Notes under the pieces: generated by a model
What the model was told of the DNA's origin: nothing
Database searches by the model: none
What the model saw: only the letters and a program-made list of their open reading frames with translations
Shown: piece by piece, positions 25,154 through 35,031 of the stretch
How the letters are laid out: each line of letters begins with the position of its first letter
How positions within the stretch are numbered: position 1 is the first letter of the stretch
Program-made: the position numbers and the translations under genes
Assembly (NCBI GenBank): GCA_001804865.1
Contig: MHBK01000055.1
Span: forward strand, 25,749 to 89,748
Length of the DNA stretch: 64,000 nt
DNA from: Lentisphaerae bacterium GWF2_57_35
GTDB taxonomy: Bacteria; Verrucomicrobiota; Kiritimatiellia; CAIQIC01; GWF2-57-35
Reading direction: 5' to 3'

Positions 25154-25481
25154 AGATGTTAGGGGTATCCGCATGAGCCGCCTTTAAATAAACGTCCGCC
25201 TGTTTTTTGGCTTCTTCCCGGTTGCTGGCGGGATGGGCCAGATTGGCTAATACCAGCGTTTGCTCCTTCGTGACTTCCACCAGACTTTCACCCACGGCAA
25301 AAAAAAGCTCGCGAGACTGTTTGACGATTTTAAGAACGCCGGCTTGGGTGGCGGCCACCAGCGGGGCATGTTGGGCCATGATGGTGAACTCGCCATTCAC
25401 GCCGGGCGCCGCCAAGGATTCCGCGACGTCTTCGAAGACGGTTCCTTCCGGCGTAATGATGGACACTTTGAATAGATTCAT
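25152..25481 (-). CDS. atpC: F-type ATP synthase epsilon subunit
   Basis: This 109-residue central-stalk subunit couples rotation and limits ATP hydrolysis. The N-terminal beta-sandwich is complete (VSIITPEGTVFE, PGVNGEFTIMAQHAPLV). The C-terminal helical part is short: the family usually runs 130-140 residues, so the regulatory hairpin is reduced. It is the last gene of the atp operon. The stop codon precedes the MITE insertion, so the short C-terminus is not a product of that insertion. Confidence 0.9.
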   Translation of the reverse strand: MNLFKVSIITPEGTVFEDVAESLAAPGVNGEFTIMAQHAPLVAATQAGVLKIVKQSRELFFAVGESLVEVTKEQTLVLANLAHPASNREEAKKQADVYLKAAHADTPNI

Positions 25482-25485
25482 GTCC

Positions 25486-27803
<2,318 letters not shown>

Positions 27804-27818
27804 GTGACGATCCCCCGG

Positions 27819-29333
27819 CTACAGTTTAACCCGTTTTTTGAAGTCGGCCAGCAGGCTGTCGAGGGCCTGCTTGATTTCGGGCGACAATTGCCGCTTTGCT
27901 TCGAACTGCTTCACAAAATCCGCGTACGTCGTATCGAGCGCCTGGTACAACTGGGCTTCGAAATTGCGGACGTGGCGCAGCGGATAGCCATCCAGGTAGC
28001 CGTTGACGCCGGCATAAATAAACGCCACCTGCTTGACGATCGGCAGGGGCTGGTGCGGACCCTGTTTCATGGCCTCCATCAGGCGCTTGCCGCGGGTCAG
28101 TTGCTGGAGGGTGTTTTTGTCCAAGTCGGACGAAAACTGTGCGAAGGCCTCCATTTCGCGGTATTGGGCCAGATCGATGCGAAGGGACCCGGCGGTTTGT
28201 TTCATCGCCTTGGTCTGTGCGTCGCCGCCCACGCGCGAAACCGAGATGCCGGGATTCACGGCGGGACGTTGGCCCGCATTGAAGAGCGCCGGTTCCAGGA
28301 AAATCTGTCCGTCGGTAATCGAGATGACATTGGTGGGAATGTAGGCCGAAATATCGTTGGCCTGGGTTTCCACAATGGGCAGCGCCGTCAAACTGCCGGC
28401 GCCTTTCTCGTCGTTGAGCTTGGACGCGCGTTCCAGCAGGCGGCTGTGCAGGTAGAAAATATCGCCCGGAAAGGCCTCTCGTCCCGGCGGCCGCCGCAGC
28501 AGCAGGGAGAGCTGTCGGTAGGCTTGGGCATGTTTGGTCAGATCGTCGTAAACGATCAAGGCATGACGGCCGCTGTCCCGGAAATACTCGGCCATGGCGC
28601 AGCCCGAAAACGGCGCCAGGTATTGAAGCGGGGCGGGGTCCGAGGCAGTGGCGGCCACAATCGTCGTATATTCCATAGCGCCGTGCCGTTTGAGCTTTTC
28701 GTGCAGCAGGGCAACCGACGAGCGCTTTTGCCCGATGGCCACATAAAAACACATCATGTTCTTTCCGGCCTGATTGATGATGGTGTCGATGGCCATCGTC
28801 GTCTTGCCGATCTTGCGGTCGCCGATGATCAGTTGCCGCTGGCCGCGGCCGATGGGGGTGAGCGCATCGATCGCTTTCATACCGGTTTCCAGCGGTTCCT
28901 TGACGTTTTGGCGTTCCATGATGCCGGGCGCCTTGATTTCGATAGGCCGAAACTCCTTGGGGGCGATGGGCGCGCCGCCGTCGATCGCATTGCCGAGCGA
29001 GTCCACGATGCGTCCGCACAACGATTCCCCGACCGGCACGGAGGCGATGCGGCGGGTTCGTTTCACCCGGTCGCCCTCCTTGATCTGGGCATCGTCGCCG
29101 AGGACCGCCACGCCGACGTCCTCTTCCTCCAGATTCAACGCCAGACCCATGATGCCGCAGGAAAACTCCACCAGCTCGCCGGCCATGACGCCCAGCAGCC
29201 CGTACACCCGGGCGATGCCGTCCCCGACGCTGAATACGGTTCCCGATTCGAGCACCTCGGCTTCGATGTCGAAGTCGATCAATTGCCGGCGCAGGATCGT
29301 CGAGATTTCAACGGGTTTTAAAAATGACTCCAT
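27819..29333 (-). CDS. atpA: F-type ATP synthase alpha subunit
   Basis: This 504-residue regulatory hexamer subunit has the nucleotide-binding P-loop GDRKIGKTT (171-179; the common form is GDRQTGKT, so two positions vary). It also has [13 protein letters not shown] and the [22 protein letters not shown] signature. ATG at 29333, with GGGAG six bases upstream, gives the canonical N-terminus. The extension to 29399 would overlap atpH. Confidence 0.96.
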   Translation of the reverse strand: MESFLKPVEISTILRRQLIDFDIEAEVLESGTVFSVGDGIARVYGLLGVMAGELVEFSCGIMGLALNLEEEDVGVAVLGDDAQIKEGDRVKRTRRIASVPVGESLCGRIVDSLGNAIDGGAPIAPKEFRPIEIKAPGIMERQNVKEPLETGMKAIDALTPIGRGQRQLIIGDRKIGKTTMAIDTIINQAGKNMMCFYVAIGQKRSSVALLHEKLKRHGAMEYTTIVAATASDPAPLQYLAPFSGCAMAEYFRDSGRHALIVYDDLTKHAQAYRQLSLLLRRPPGREAFPGDIFYLHSRLLERASKLNDEKGAGSLTALPIVETQANDISAYIPTNVISITDGQIFLEPALFNAGQRPAVNPGISVSRVGGDAQTKAMKQTAGSLRIDLAQYREMEAFAQFSSDLDKNTLQQLTRGKRLMEAMKQGPHQPLPIVKQVAFIYAGVNGYLDGYPLRHVRNFEAQLYQALDTTYADFVKQFEAKRQLSPEIKQALDSLLADFKKRVKL

Positions 29334-29344
29334 AACATCTCCCT

Positions 29345-29884
29345 TTATGTGGCGGCCAGCCTTTGGGCCAGACGGTCGAATCGTCCGGACAGACTGCAAT
29401 CATAAACCTTTTCCGGCGTCTCCATGACGAACCCACCCAACAACGAGGCGTCTTCCGCGATCGTGACGATGGTTTCCGGGCCGAACAGCTTTTTCGCTTT
29501 TTCCGTGAAAGCGGCCGATTCCTTCTCGGAAACCTCGTACGCCACCCGGATGCTGGCCTGCACAATGCCTCGCAGGCGCAGATAAAATTCCTCGAACGCC
29601 TCGATCGTCGAGGGCAGCAGCCGCAAGTCGCGGCGTTTTTCCAGTAGTTCAAGGAACTTGAACGTCAGGAGGTCAATCTTGCCTTCGAAAATAGCGCGAA
29701 GCACCTGGGGCCGGTCGACTTCGGTCATGAAGTACGGCGAGAGAAACAAATCGAACTCGGCCGATTGGGCCAGGAGGTCCTTCAGGTATTTCAAGTCCTC
29801 GTAAACGGCTTCGGTCCGATGATCGCTTTCCGCGGTTTTCAGAAGGGCTTTGGCATAGGATTTGGCGATCTTCAGTTTCTTCAT
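29345..29884 (-). CDS. atpH: F-type ATP synthase delta subunit
   Basis: This 179-residue subunit joins F1 to the b stalk. It begins [17 protein letters not shown], the usual OSCP/delta start. It ends near [25 protein letters not shown] in variant form of the GG(F/I) motif. It lies between atpF and atpA in standard order, with small gaps consistent with one transcript. Confidence 0.92.
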   Translation of the reverse strand: MKKLKIAKSYAKALLKTAESDHRTEAVYEDLKYLKDLLAQSAEFDLFLSPYFMTEVDRPQVLRAIFEGKIDLLTFKFLELLEKRRDLRLLPSTIEAFEEFYLRLRGIVQASIRVAYEVSEKESAAFTEKAKKLFGPETIVTIAEDASLLGGFVMETPEKVYDCSLSGRFDRLAQRLAAT

Positions 29885-29887
29885 GGT

Positions 29888-30442
29888 TTACAGCTTGCTC
29901 AGCCATTGTCCGGTCAGAGCCCGGTTCTGTTCGGTATCCAAGTTCTTTTTGATGAGCTTGCCGGCCAGTTCGATGGCCAGTTGCGCGCTCTCCTGCCGCA
30001 GGGCGTTGACGGCTTTTTCTTTTTCGAAGGCGATTTCCTGCTGTGCGCTGACCAGCAGCAACCGCGATTCTTCCCGCGCCTGATTCCGCATGGAATCGGA
30101 GGTTTCCTGGGCCGTTTTGCGGGCCTGTTCGATCAGTTCGCGCGCTTGGGCATCGGCCTCTTGGAGCAGCCGCTCGCATTGTATTTTTGTGTCTTCAGCT
30201 TGCTGGCGGGCCTTGTCGGCGGTGTCCAGGGACGCCTTGATGTCGTTTTCCCGCTTGTCCAGCGCGGCCAGGATCGGCTTCCAGGCGATCTTGTAGAGAA
30301 TGAAGGCCGTGACGGTGAACATCAGCCAGGTCAGCAGGACCATCTCGCCCGAAATATCCATGACCGTATGGTGCATGCCCTGCGGCGTCGAAGCCGTTTT
30401 GACCTCAACGACGGCCTGAGTGGTTGTAAGCTCTGCATTCAT
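29888..30442 (-). CDS. atpF: F-type ATP synthase b subunit
   Basis: This 184-residue peripheral-stalk subunit has one membrane helix (about 34-55, VLLTWLMFTVTAFILY) followed by a long Ala/Glu/Gln-rich helix (60-180) for dimerisation and contact with delta. It has an unusually long N-terminal region before the helix (about 33 residues). A shorter start is possible at Met 23, 28 or 34, but none has a clearly better ribosome site. Confidence 0.9.
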   Translation of the reverse strand: MNAELTTTQAVVEVKTASTPQGMHHTVMDISGEMVLLTWLMFTVTAFILYKIAWKPILAALDKRENDIKASLDTADKARQQAEDTKIQCERLLQEADAQARELIEQARKTAQETSDSMRNQAREESRLLLVSAQQEIAFEKEKAVNALRQESAQLAIELAGKLIKKNLDTEQNRALTGQWLSKL

Positions 30443-30463
30443 AATGTAAGGAATTTGCTGTCC

Positions 30464-30673
30464 TTACATCTGAAGGAAACAAATGACCAGGCTGAACAGG
30501 GCCACGCCCTCGATCAACGCGCTGAAAATCAAGGCCGTCACTTGCAGCTTGGGCGCCATTTCCGGCTGGCGGGCCATGCCTTGCACGGCGGCCGCGCCGA
30601 CGGTTCCGACTCCAATGCCCGCTCCGATGGCGGCTAATCCTGCACCCACGCTGGCTAAAGCAATTCCTGTCAT
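30464..30673 (-). CDS. atpE: F-type ATP synthase c subunit
   Basis: This 69-residue two-helix rotor proteolipid starts at ATG 30673. Helix 1 is glycine-rich (GAGLAAIGAGIGVGTVG), the loop is ARQPE, and helix 2 carries the ion-binding glutamate in LIEGVALF (Glu 55). Glycine follows the glutamate and there is no Pro-x3-Gln in helix 1. It therefore lacks the usual sodium-site pattern and is inferred to carry protons. The longer frame reaching 30841 lies inside atpB. Confidence 0.95.
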   Translation of the reverse strand: MTGIALASVGAGLAAIGAGIGVGTVGAAAVQGMARQPEMAPKLQVTALIFSALIEGVALFSLVICFLQM

Positions 30674-30701
30674 GTTCGCATCCTTCCTGTTGTTTGTGCT
30701 G

Positions 30702-31526
30702 TCAATGTTCGGGCCGATAAAGTTGGCCCATGTAAACTGCCGATAAAAGGGTGAAAATATACGCCTGGAAAAAGGCGATAAAGATCTCGAAAAAATAAAC
30801 GCACACCACGAGAGCCAGCACCGGCGCCGCCCATAATCCAAACAAGGCGACCAGGCCCACCAGCGAAAAGATGATGATGTGTCCTGCCAGCATGTTGGCG
30901 AACAGCCGGATCATCAGCGCCATGACCTTGCTGATCATGCTGACGAATTCCAGCGGCGCCATAAAAATCTTCAGCGGCAGGGGCAGGCCGGGGGGAATGA
31001 AGGTCAGCAGGAAATTTTTGACTCCGCATCGGTAGATGCCGCCGCCGACCATGAACCCCAGCGTGATGGCCGCCAGCGCTCCGGTTACATTGATGTTGCC
31101 GGTGGCGGTGGTGAAAAGGGGCACGAGTCCCAGCAGGTTTAAAATCAAAATGAAAAAGAAGAAGCTGCAGAAGAGGGGCGCCATGCGGCGTCCGTCCTTT
31201 TCGCCGAGAAAGGCGATGGCGATTTGATTCCGGATAAACAGCACGAAGACTTCCAGAAGGTTGGCCCACCCGTGCTGCACGGACTTGTTGGGTTTGTAAA
31301 AAAAGCCGCAGAAGAAAATCAGCAAAAGGCAGCCTACCGCGATCATGACCCCGTCGTATCGAAAGATATCGAGCTGGGGAACATTGACGAACGGAAGATT
31401 CCAGACGTCGGCTTCCGCAATGTGATACATGACATGCTCATAAATAAAGTCATGCACAGCGATTTTGGTATCGACCGGACCTCCCGCGCTCACGGCATTC
31501 GTTGCTATATCAACCGACGATGTCAT
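30702..31526 (-). CDS. atpB: F-type ATP synthase a subunit
   Basis: This 274-residue membrane stator has five to six helices. The essential arginine is seen in MALMIRLFANMLAGH (Arg 207), within the half-channel helix. The preceding LLGLVPLFTTATGNINVTGALA is also characteristic. It is the first gene of the operon. The upstream region to the atpI-like gene contains the second 138-bp element. Confidence 0.95.
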   Translation of the reverse strand: MTSSVDIATNAVSAGGPVDTKIAVHDFIYEHVMYHIAEADVWNLPFVNVPQLDIFRYDGVMIAVGCLLLIFFCGFFYKPNKSVQHGWANLLEVFVLFIRNQIAIAFLGEKDGRRMAPLFCSFFFFILILNLLGLVPLFTTATGNINVTGALAAITLGFMVGGGIYRCGVKNFLLTFIPPGLPLPLKIFMAPLEFVSMISKVMALMIRLFANMLAGHIIIFSLVGLVALFGLWAAPVLALVVCVYFFEIFIAFFQAYIFTLLSAVYMGQLYRPEH

Positions 31527-31589
31527 AAAATTGGGGGAAGCTTAAGCCGTCGCCCCCCTTTTCTCAATCGAAAAATCAAGGGATGGGTC

Positions 31590-31727
31590 GGGTGCATCTT
31601 GACACGGCCCCTCCTCAACGTCTGGCGCTGGAAAGAAACCACCGGCTTACGCCGGCGGCTAAGTAGCCGCGTCCGTAAGGACGTGGATTCTTATTCGTAT
31701 GCGCGGGGGCCGTGTCAGGATGCACCC
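31590..31727 (-). mobile_element. 138-bp MITE-like element, copy 2 (inverted relative to copy 1)
   Basis: It has the same length and sequence family as 25007-25144 but the opposite orientation. The left terminal repeat is GGGTGCATCTTGACACGGCC and the right end differs by one base. The 9-bp flanks (31581-31589 and 31728-31736) match at only six positions, so any target duplication has decayed. The right end lies inside the 3' end of the atpI-like gene and provides its stop codon. Together with copy 1 it brackets atpB to atpC. Confidence 0.85.
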
Positions 31728-31960
31728 GGGCGGGGCGGATCGTCGTGGGTGCGGGCCACTTTCCAAATCTCGTACGCCACGCCCGCCATGCCGAGTATCC
31801 AGCCGCAGACGATGCCCGCCTTTTTATGTCCGATTTTGATGCCGATATAATAACCGAGCATCGTCCAGATCAGGATCATGACGGGTATGTTCCAGGCGAT
31901 GGCCAGCACGGTCTGGCGGCTGGTATCGTCGGCCTTCTTCTGGGCTGTTTTTTTGTCCAT
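31715..31960 (-). CDS. AtpI-like small membrane protein, 3' end replaced by a mobile element
   Basis: This roughly 81-residue protein starts at the second Met of the frame (MDKKTAQ). A charged N-terminus is followed by two membrane helices (about 23-42 and 50-68) with the IGxKxGHKKAGIVCGWILGMAG pattern of AtpI/Mg2+-associated ATP synthase accessory proteins. It sits directly upstream of the atp operon, where atpI is normal. The last residues (PGAS) and the TGA at 31717-31715 come from the 138-bp element, so the native C-terminus is lost. A 9-bp-longer start at 31969 is possible. Confidence 0.75.
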   Translation of the reverse strand: MDKKTAQKKADDTSRQTVLAIAWNIPVMILIWTMLGYYIGIKIGHKKAGIVCGWILGMAGVAYEIWKVARTHDDPPRPGAS

Positions 31961-32066
31961 GCCGGGCATTTAAACGCGCCGGTCTCGATAAGGCAACATT
32001 TGTTATTTCTGCATTGAGTGTTTGCGCGCAAGTGAGTAAAGTCGTGCTGTTAAGCGGGGGCATTTC

Positions 32067-32774
32067 ATGAACCAAGCTGAAATAGTCAGAAGATTCCTCC
32101 AGAAACGTGAAGACGTGGACATTCACGAAACCGGTTTCCCCTGCGTGGCCATTTCCCGGCAATCGGGGGCCGGCGGACATTTCCTGGGCCGCGAAATCCT
32201 GCGGCAGCTCTTGGAAAACAAGCGTGCCGATCTCAATTCCGGCTGGGAAATGTTCGACCAGAAATTGTGCGCCATGCTGGCCCAGCATGAGGGGGGCGAG
32301 GCGTTGTTCCAATCGTTGCTGAACGAGGAATATCGCCGGGGCGTGCATCAATCCGTCTATGAGATGCTTGTCGGACGGCCCGAACAATACGATATGCAAA
32401 AGAAGATCTTCGAAGTCATCCGGCTGCTGGCTCTGTTGGGCAAGGTGATTATCATTGGCCGGGGCGCCGTGTGCGTGACGCAGGGCATGCCGCAAACCAT
32501 TCGAATTCGATTAATCGAACCTGAAAAACTTCGTTTGCAGCACATGATAGAGATTCTCCAGAAGCCGGCAAAAGAGGTTCTCCAAATCATGCACAAGCAG
32601 GATCGGGATCGAGAGCAAATGATTCGAACCTTTTTCAACAAGGACATCAACGATCCTCTTTTATACGATTTGACGTGGAATACCGGTACGGTGGACATTC
32701 AGGAAATGGCCGCGGCCGTTATCAAAATGCTTGAAATGAGAATGGAACGATTAAAGCCCAAGCGCCCGGCTTGA
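32067..32774 (+). CDS. Cytidylate-kinase-like family protein
   Basis: This 235-residue protein has a P-loop-type start CVAISRQSGAGGHFLGREI (about 26-44). An IIIGRGAVCVTQGMPQTIRIRL strand-loop and a terminal DPLLYDLTWNT segment follow, as in the cytidylate kinase-like family (PF13189-type). It is probably a nucleoside monophosphate kinase, but members of this family are poorly characterised and it is not the essential cmk. It diverges from the atpI-like gene. Confidence 0.8.
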   Translation: MNQAEIVRRFLQKREDVDIHETGFPCVAISRQSGAGGHFLGREILRQLLENKRADLNSGWEMFDQKLCAMLAQHEGGEALFQSLLNEEYRRGVHQSVYEMLVGRPEQYDMQKKIFEVIRLLALLGKVIIIGRGAVCVTQGMPQTIRIRLIEPEKLRLQHMIEILQKPAKEVLQIMHKQDRDREQMIRTFFNKDINDPLLYDLTWNTGTVDIQEMAAAVIKMLEMRMERLKPKRPA

Positions 32775-33078
32775 TTCGTATGCTATTGCCGCGTAGAGCA
32801 TTGCTTTTGTCTCATTGCATATTTCCGCCAAGGTGCTATAACAAAGAGGCCTTTTTCTTCATCCCAGAGGGTTGAGGAGTGGTGGAGTGTTGGACAAATG
32901 AAGCGTTGGGAATCCATAGGTATCGCGGAAGAATGTGACGTTGTTCCGGACGCTGTTGTATTTTTTACGCCCGTACGCATGAAGTCGAATGGTCTCGTTT
33001 CAATGCTTTCCTACTCCAATTCAGTCCCTGCACCCAGGGCGCCCATGAATCGTTTTTTAATTAAACAAGGAGAACGCA
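32775..33078. other. Intergenic leader region of the zinc-ribbon/EIIA gene
   Basis: No gene is supported. A candidate promoter is at 32815-32842, and a short ACTCCA-type repeat is on the minus strand at 32872-32894. The 62-codon frame at 32898-33086 overlaps the next gene's start, has no ribosome site and resembles nothing. Confidence 0.45.
32815..32842 (+). promoter_or_regulatory. Candidate sigma70-type promoter
   Basis: TTGCAT and TATAAC are 16 bases apart. If used, it gives the 33079 gene a leader of about 230 bases, long enough for regulation in the untranslated region. Confidence 0.4.
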
Positions 33079-33966
33079 TTGAGTAATAACAGCGAGTCGG
33101 AAGCTATCGTCCAACCCAAACGCGGCACCATGCACCGCATCATCAATCATTTGATTCAGCTTCAGGAGCTGACCGTGGCTCGTGCCCAACAGGAGGCGTC
33201 CATGCCCGGTGCGCGACTGGCCCAGCTTGAGGCGTCAATCAAAACCCTGGCGGGCGAATTGCCGCAGGATACGTATGGCCAGTTTCACCGTCTCGAAAAG
33301 AAGGGCCAATTGTCGATTGTGCCCGTAGCCAATGGCGTCTGCACGGCTTGCGGAATATCGTTGCCGGTCAGCTTGGTTCATGCCGTCCATGCCGCCGAAA
33401 AACTGCACACCTGTCCCAACTGCGCCCGTTTGCTTTATTACCCCGAATCGTCCGCCCGCAATACCCGCAAGAGTCAGCGGCGCAGCGAGACGCCTAAAGT
33501 GGGCATTGAACGATTTTCCTCCCAGGAGCTGATGATTCCCCAATTGGCCTCCGTGGAGCGCGACGATGTCCTGGCCGAATTGTGCAATAAGATGGAAGCG
33601 GAAGGCTTTGTCGACAATGCAGCCCGCTTGTTCGAGGAATCGCTCCGCCGCGAAGCGATCGTCAGTACGGCCGTGGATCACGGCCTGGCCTTCCCCCACG
33701 TCCGCGGCGTCGAAGGCGGCGCTTTGACCCTGGCCCTGGGGATCAGCAAAAAAGGCATCAAATTCGGCGGCCCGGCGCGCAGCCTGACGCGCGTTGTGTT
33801 TTTCATGGTGATTCCCACCGCCGCCAGTGCGTTCTACCTGAAGCTGCTCTCGGGCCTGGCCCAGACCTTTCAGAAAGACGACGCCCGCGAACGGCTCATG
33901 GAATGCGAAACGCCGGAGAAGCTGTGGAAGGCGCTGATCAAGGCCACTAAAGCCACCATTCAATAG
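33079..33966 (+). CDS. Coiled-coil/zinc-ribbon protein fused to a PTS EIIA domain
   Basis: This 295-residue protein starts at TTG (33079) with AAGGAGA seven bases upstream. An in-frame ATG at 33130 lacks a ribosome site. Residues 15-75 look helical and may form a coiled coil. C88, C91, C112 and C115 make a four-cysteine zinc ribbon. Residues 145-290 are a type-2 EIIA domain with GLAFPHVRG carrying the likely phosphohistidine (His 207). Such a fusion would let phosphotransfer state control a nucleic-acid- or protein-binding ribbon. The partner is unknown. Confidence 0.75.
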   Translation: MSNNSESEAIVQPKRGTMHRIINHLIQLQELTVARAQQEASMPGARLAQLEASIKTLAGELPQDTYGQFHRLEKKGQLSIVPVANGVCTACGISLPVSLVHAVHAAEKLHTCPNCARLLYYPESSARNTRKSQRRSETPKVGIERFSSQELMIPQLASVERDDVLAELCNKMEAEGFVDNAARLFEESLRREAIVSTAVDHGLAFPHVRGVEGGALTLALGISKKGIKFGGPARSLTRVVFFMVIPTAASAFYLKLLSGLAQTFQKDDARERLMECETPEKLWKALIKATKATIQ

Positions 33967-34044
33967 GCTGCGCGAGAACTGGAAGCCGTTTTTCCCTGGA
34001 TGCCTGCGGTCTCCTGTGGAAGAACGGCTCGCCTAGTCGCCTAA

Positions 34045-34116
34045 TCAGATCCCCAAAATGCAGCCCATCACGATGCTTAGCGACAGAATCAAATAAGCCC
34101 AGCATAATTTTTTCAT
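34045..34116 (-). CDS. Possible 23-residue membrane micropeptide
   Basis: ATG at 34116 follows GAAGGAACATAGAT, a usable ribosome site. The frame encodes a short lysine start then a single hydrophobic helix (MKKLCWAYLILSLSIVMG...) and stops at 34047-34045. The hydrophobicity, charge placement and ribosome site make it credible as a small membrane peptide. At this length chance cannot be excluded. Confidence 0.35.
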   Translation of the reverse strand: MKKLCWAYLILSLSIVMGCILGI

Positions 34117-34320
34117 ATCTATGTTCCTTCATCCCATGCAACCGCTCTCATTTTTAATGTAAAATACGCTTCAACGATCGAAATCGCAATTGTTTTTAAC
34201 TACGGAAGGTTCGTTTCCATTCGATGGTTGTGTTTAGCGCAATCGGTTTATGCTGTAAGGCGCTGTTTTAAAGTTAGATAACACGAGTACCCAGGCGCGG
34301 TGGAATCACAATCAACAACG

Positions 34321-34419
34321 AAGAGTTTTCAGCCACAAAGATCACATAGAACACAAAGAATATACGGCATAAGTTTCTTTCTATGTGTTCTTTGTGATAT
34401 TTGTGGCTGAAACTCTTTG
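34321..34419. repeat. Large imperfect hairpin built on CACAAAG/CTTTGTG
   Basis: The left arm 34321-34360 (containing CAGCCACAAAGATCACATAG) pairs with the right arm 34374-34419 (containing TTTGTGGCTGAAACTCTTT). The loop is about 14 bases. It is AT-rich relative to the genome and lies free of genes. Similar ACAAAGAACACA repeats are common in other bacteria, so a mobile or repeat origin is likely. Confidence 0.75.
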
Positions 34420-34466
34420 TCTTTTTCTTTTTGGTTTTTATTCAAAACGGGATATGGGTTGGGCGG

Positions 34467-35000
34467 CTAATTCAAGCTTTTGGGAGGTGTCCGGGAATGG
34501 CGGACGGAGCCGTCGGTGTAAAGAATATGATAGCGCCGCCAGTGCGGTGCGGGGACCTGATCGGAAAGGGCGTTGATTTCCGTCAGTATCCAGACCGGCT
34601 CCTTCGAATCCCGGAGCTTTTTTCCGTTGAGTTCCACGTTCCACACATAAGTCAGACCGGTATCTTGGAATAGTTTGGGCGTGGCCGGGCAAATGTAAAT
34701 TTCCGGGCCCGCCACATAAGCGGCCAGCGCGGTCGGCAGGCTGTCGCTGTCTTGCTTGGGGTCGTCGGGAAAGAAGGCGACGTGGGGAAGCATGCCCCGG
34801 TCGATTTCATATTGCTCCAGCGCGGAATAGAGCCGATGCAGCCGGTTTTCGCATTGGTTTGCCTCAATTTGCTCGAGGGAAATCGTATAAACAACGACGC
34901 CGATCGCCCCGGCGGTCAGTAAGACGACGGCCAGTCGCATCAGTGAGTGCGCGAGGAAACTCACGAACGGCTGTCGTTGAGTTGAATTCCATGTTCGCAT
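34467..35000 (-). CDS. Pseudopilin-like single-pass protein
   Basis: This 177-residue protein has one N-terminal helix (about 18-42) followed by an extended amphipathic region (NQCENRLHRLYSALEQYEID). A C-terminal domain with paired cysteine, ILYTDGSVRH and CPATPKLFQ follows. This is the layout of type II secretion G-like pseudopilins and planctomycete-type DUF1559 relatives. No prepilin peptidase site (GFTLxE) is present, so it may be a membrane-anchored derivative. It precedes nothing in an obvious operon. The Ser/Thr kinase gene upstream on the same strand ends 32 bases away. Confidence 0.55.
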   Translation of the reverse strand: MRTWNSTQRQPFVSFLAHSLMRLAVVLLTAGAIGVVVYTISLEQIEANQCENRLHRLYSALEQYEIDRGMLPHVAFFPDDPKQDSDSLPTALAAYVAGPEIYICPATPKLFQDTGLTYVWNVELNGKKLRDSKEPVWILTEINALSDQVPAPHWRRYHILYTDGSVRHSRTPPKSLN

Positions 35001-35031
35001 GAATCAGGGACATTAAGAGGTCGAGGGGGGA

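Larger units (their letters stand above)
33967..34466. other. AT-rich intergenic region with a micro-ORF and a large hairpin
   Basis: It holds an inverted repeat (33984-34029, AGCCGTTTTTCC with GGAAGAACGGCT), a possible terminator for the 33079 gene. It also holds the 23-codon frame at 34045-34116 and the long hairpin at 34321-34419. Nothing else coding is visible. Confidence 0.5.

Noticed and set aside
24920..25174. 84-codon frame through the mobile element
   Set aside because: It matches the translation of the second element copy because both are the same repeat. It is not a protein gene.
32898..33086. 62-codon frame before the EIIA fusion
   Set aside because: It overlaps the strong TTG start region, lacks a ribosome site and has no resemblance to known proteins.
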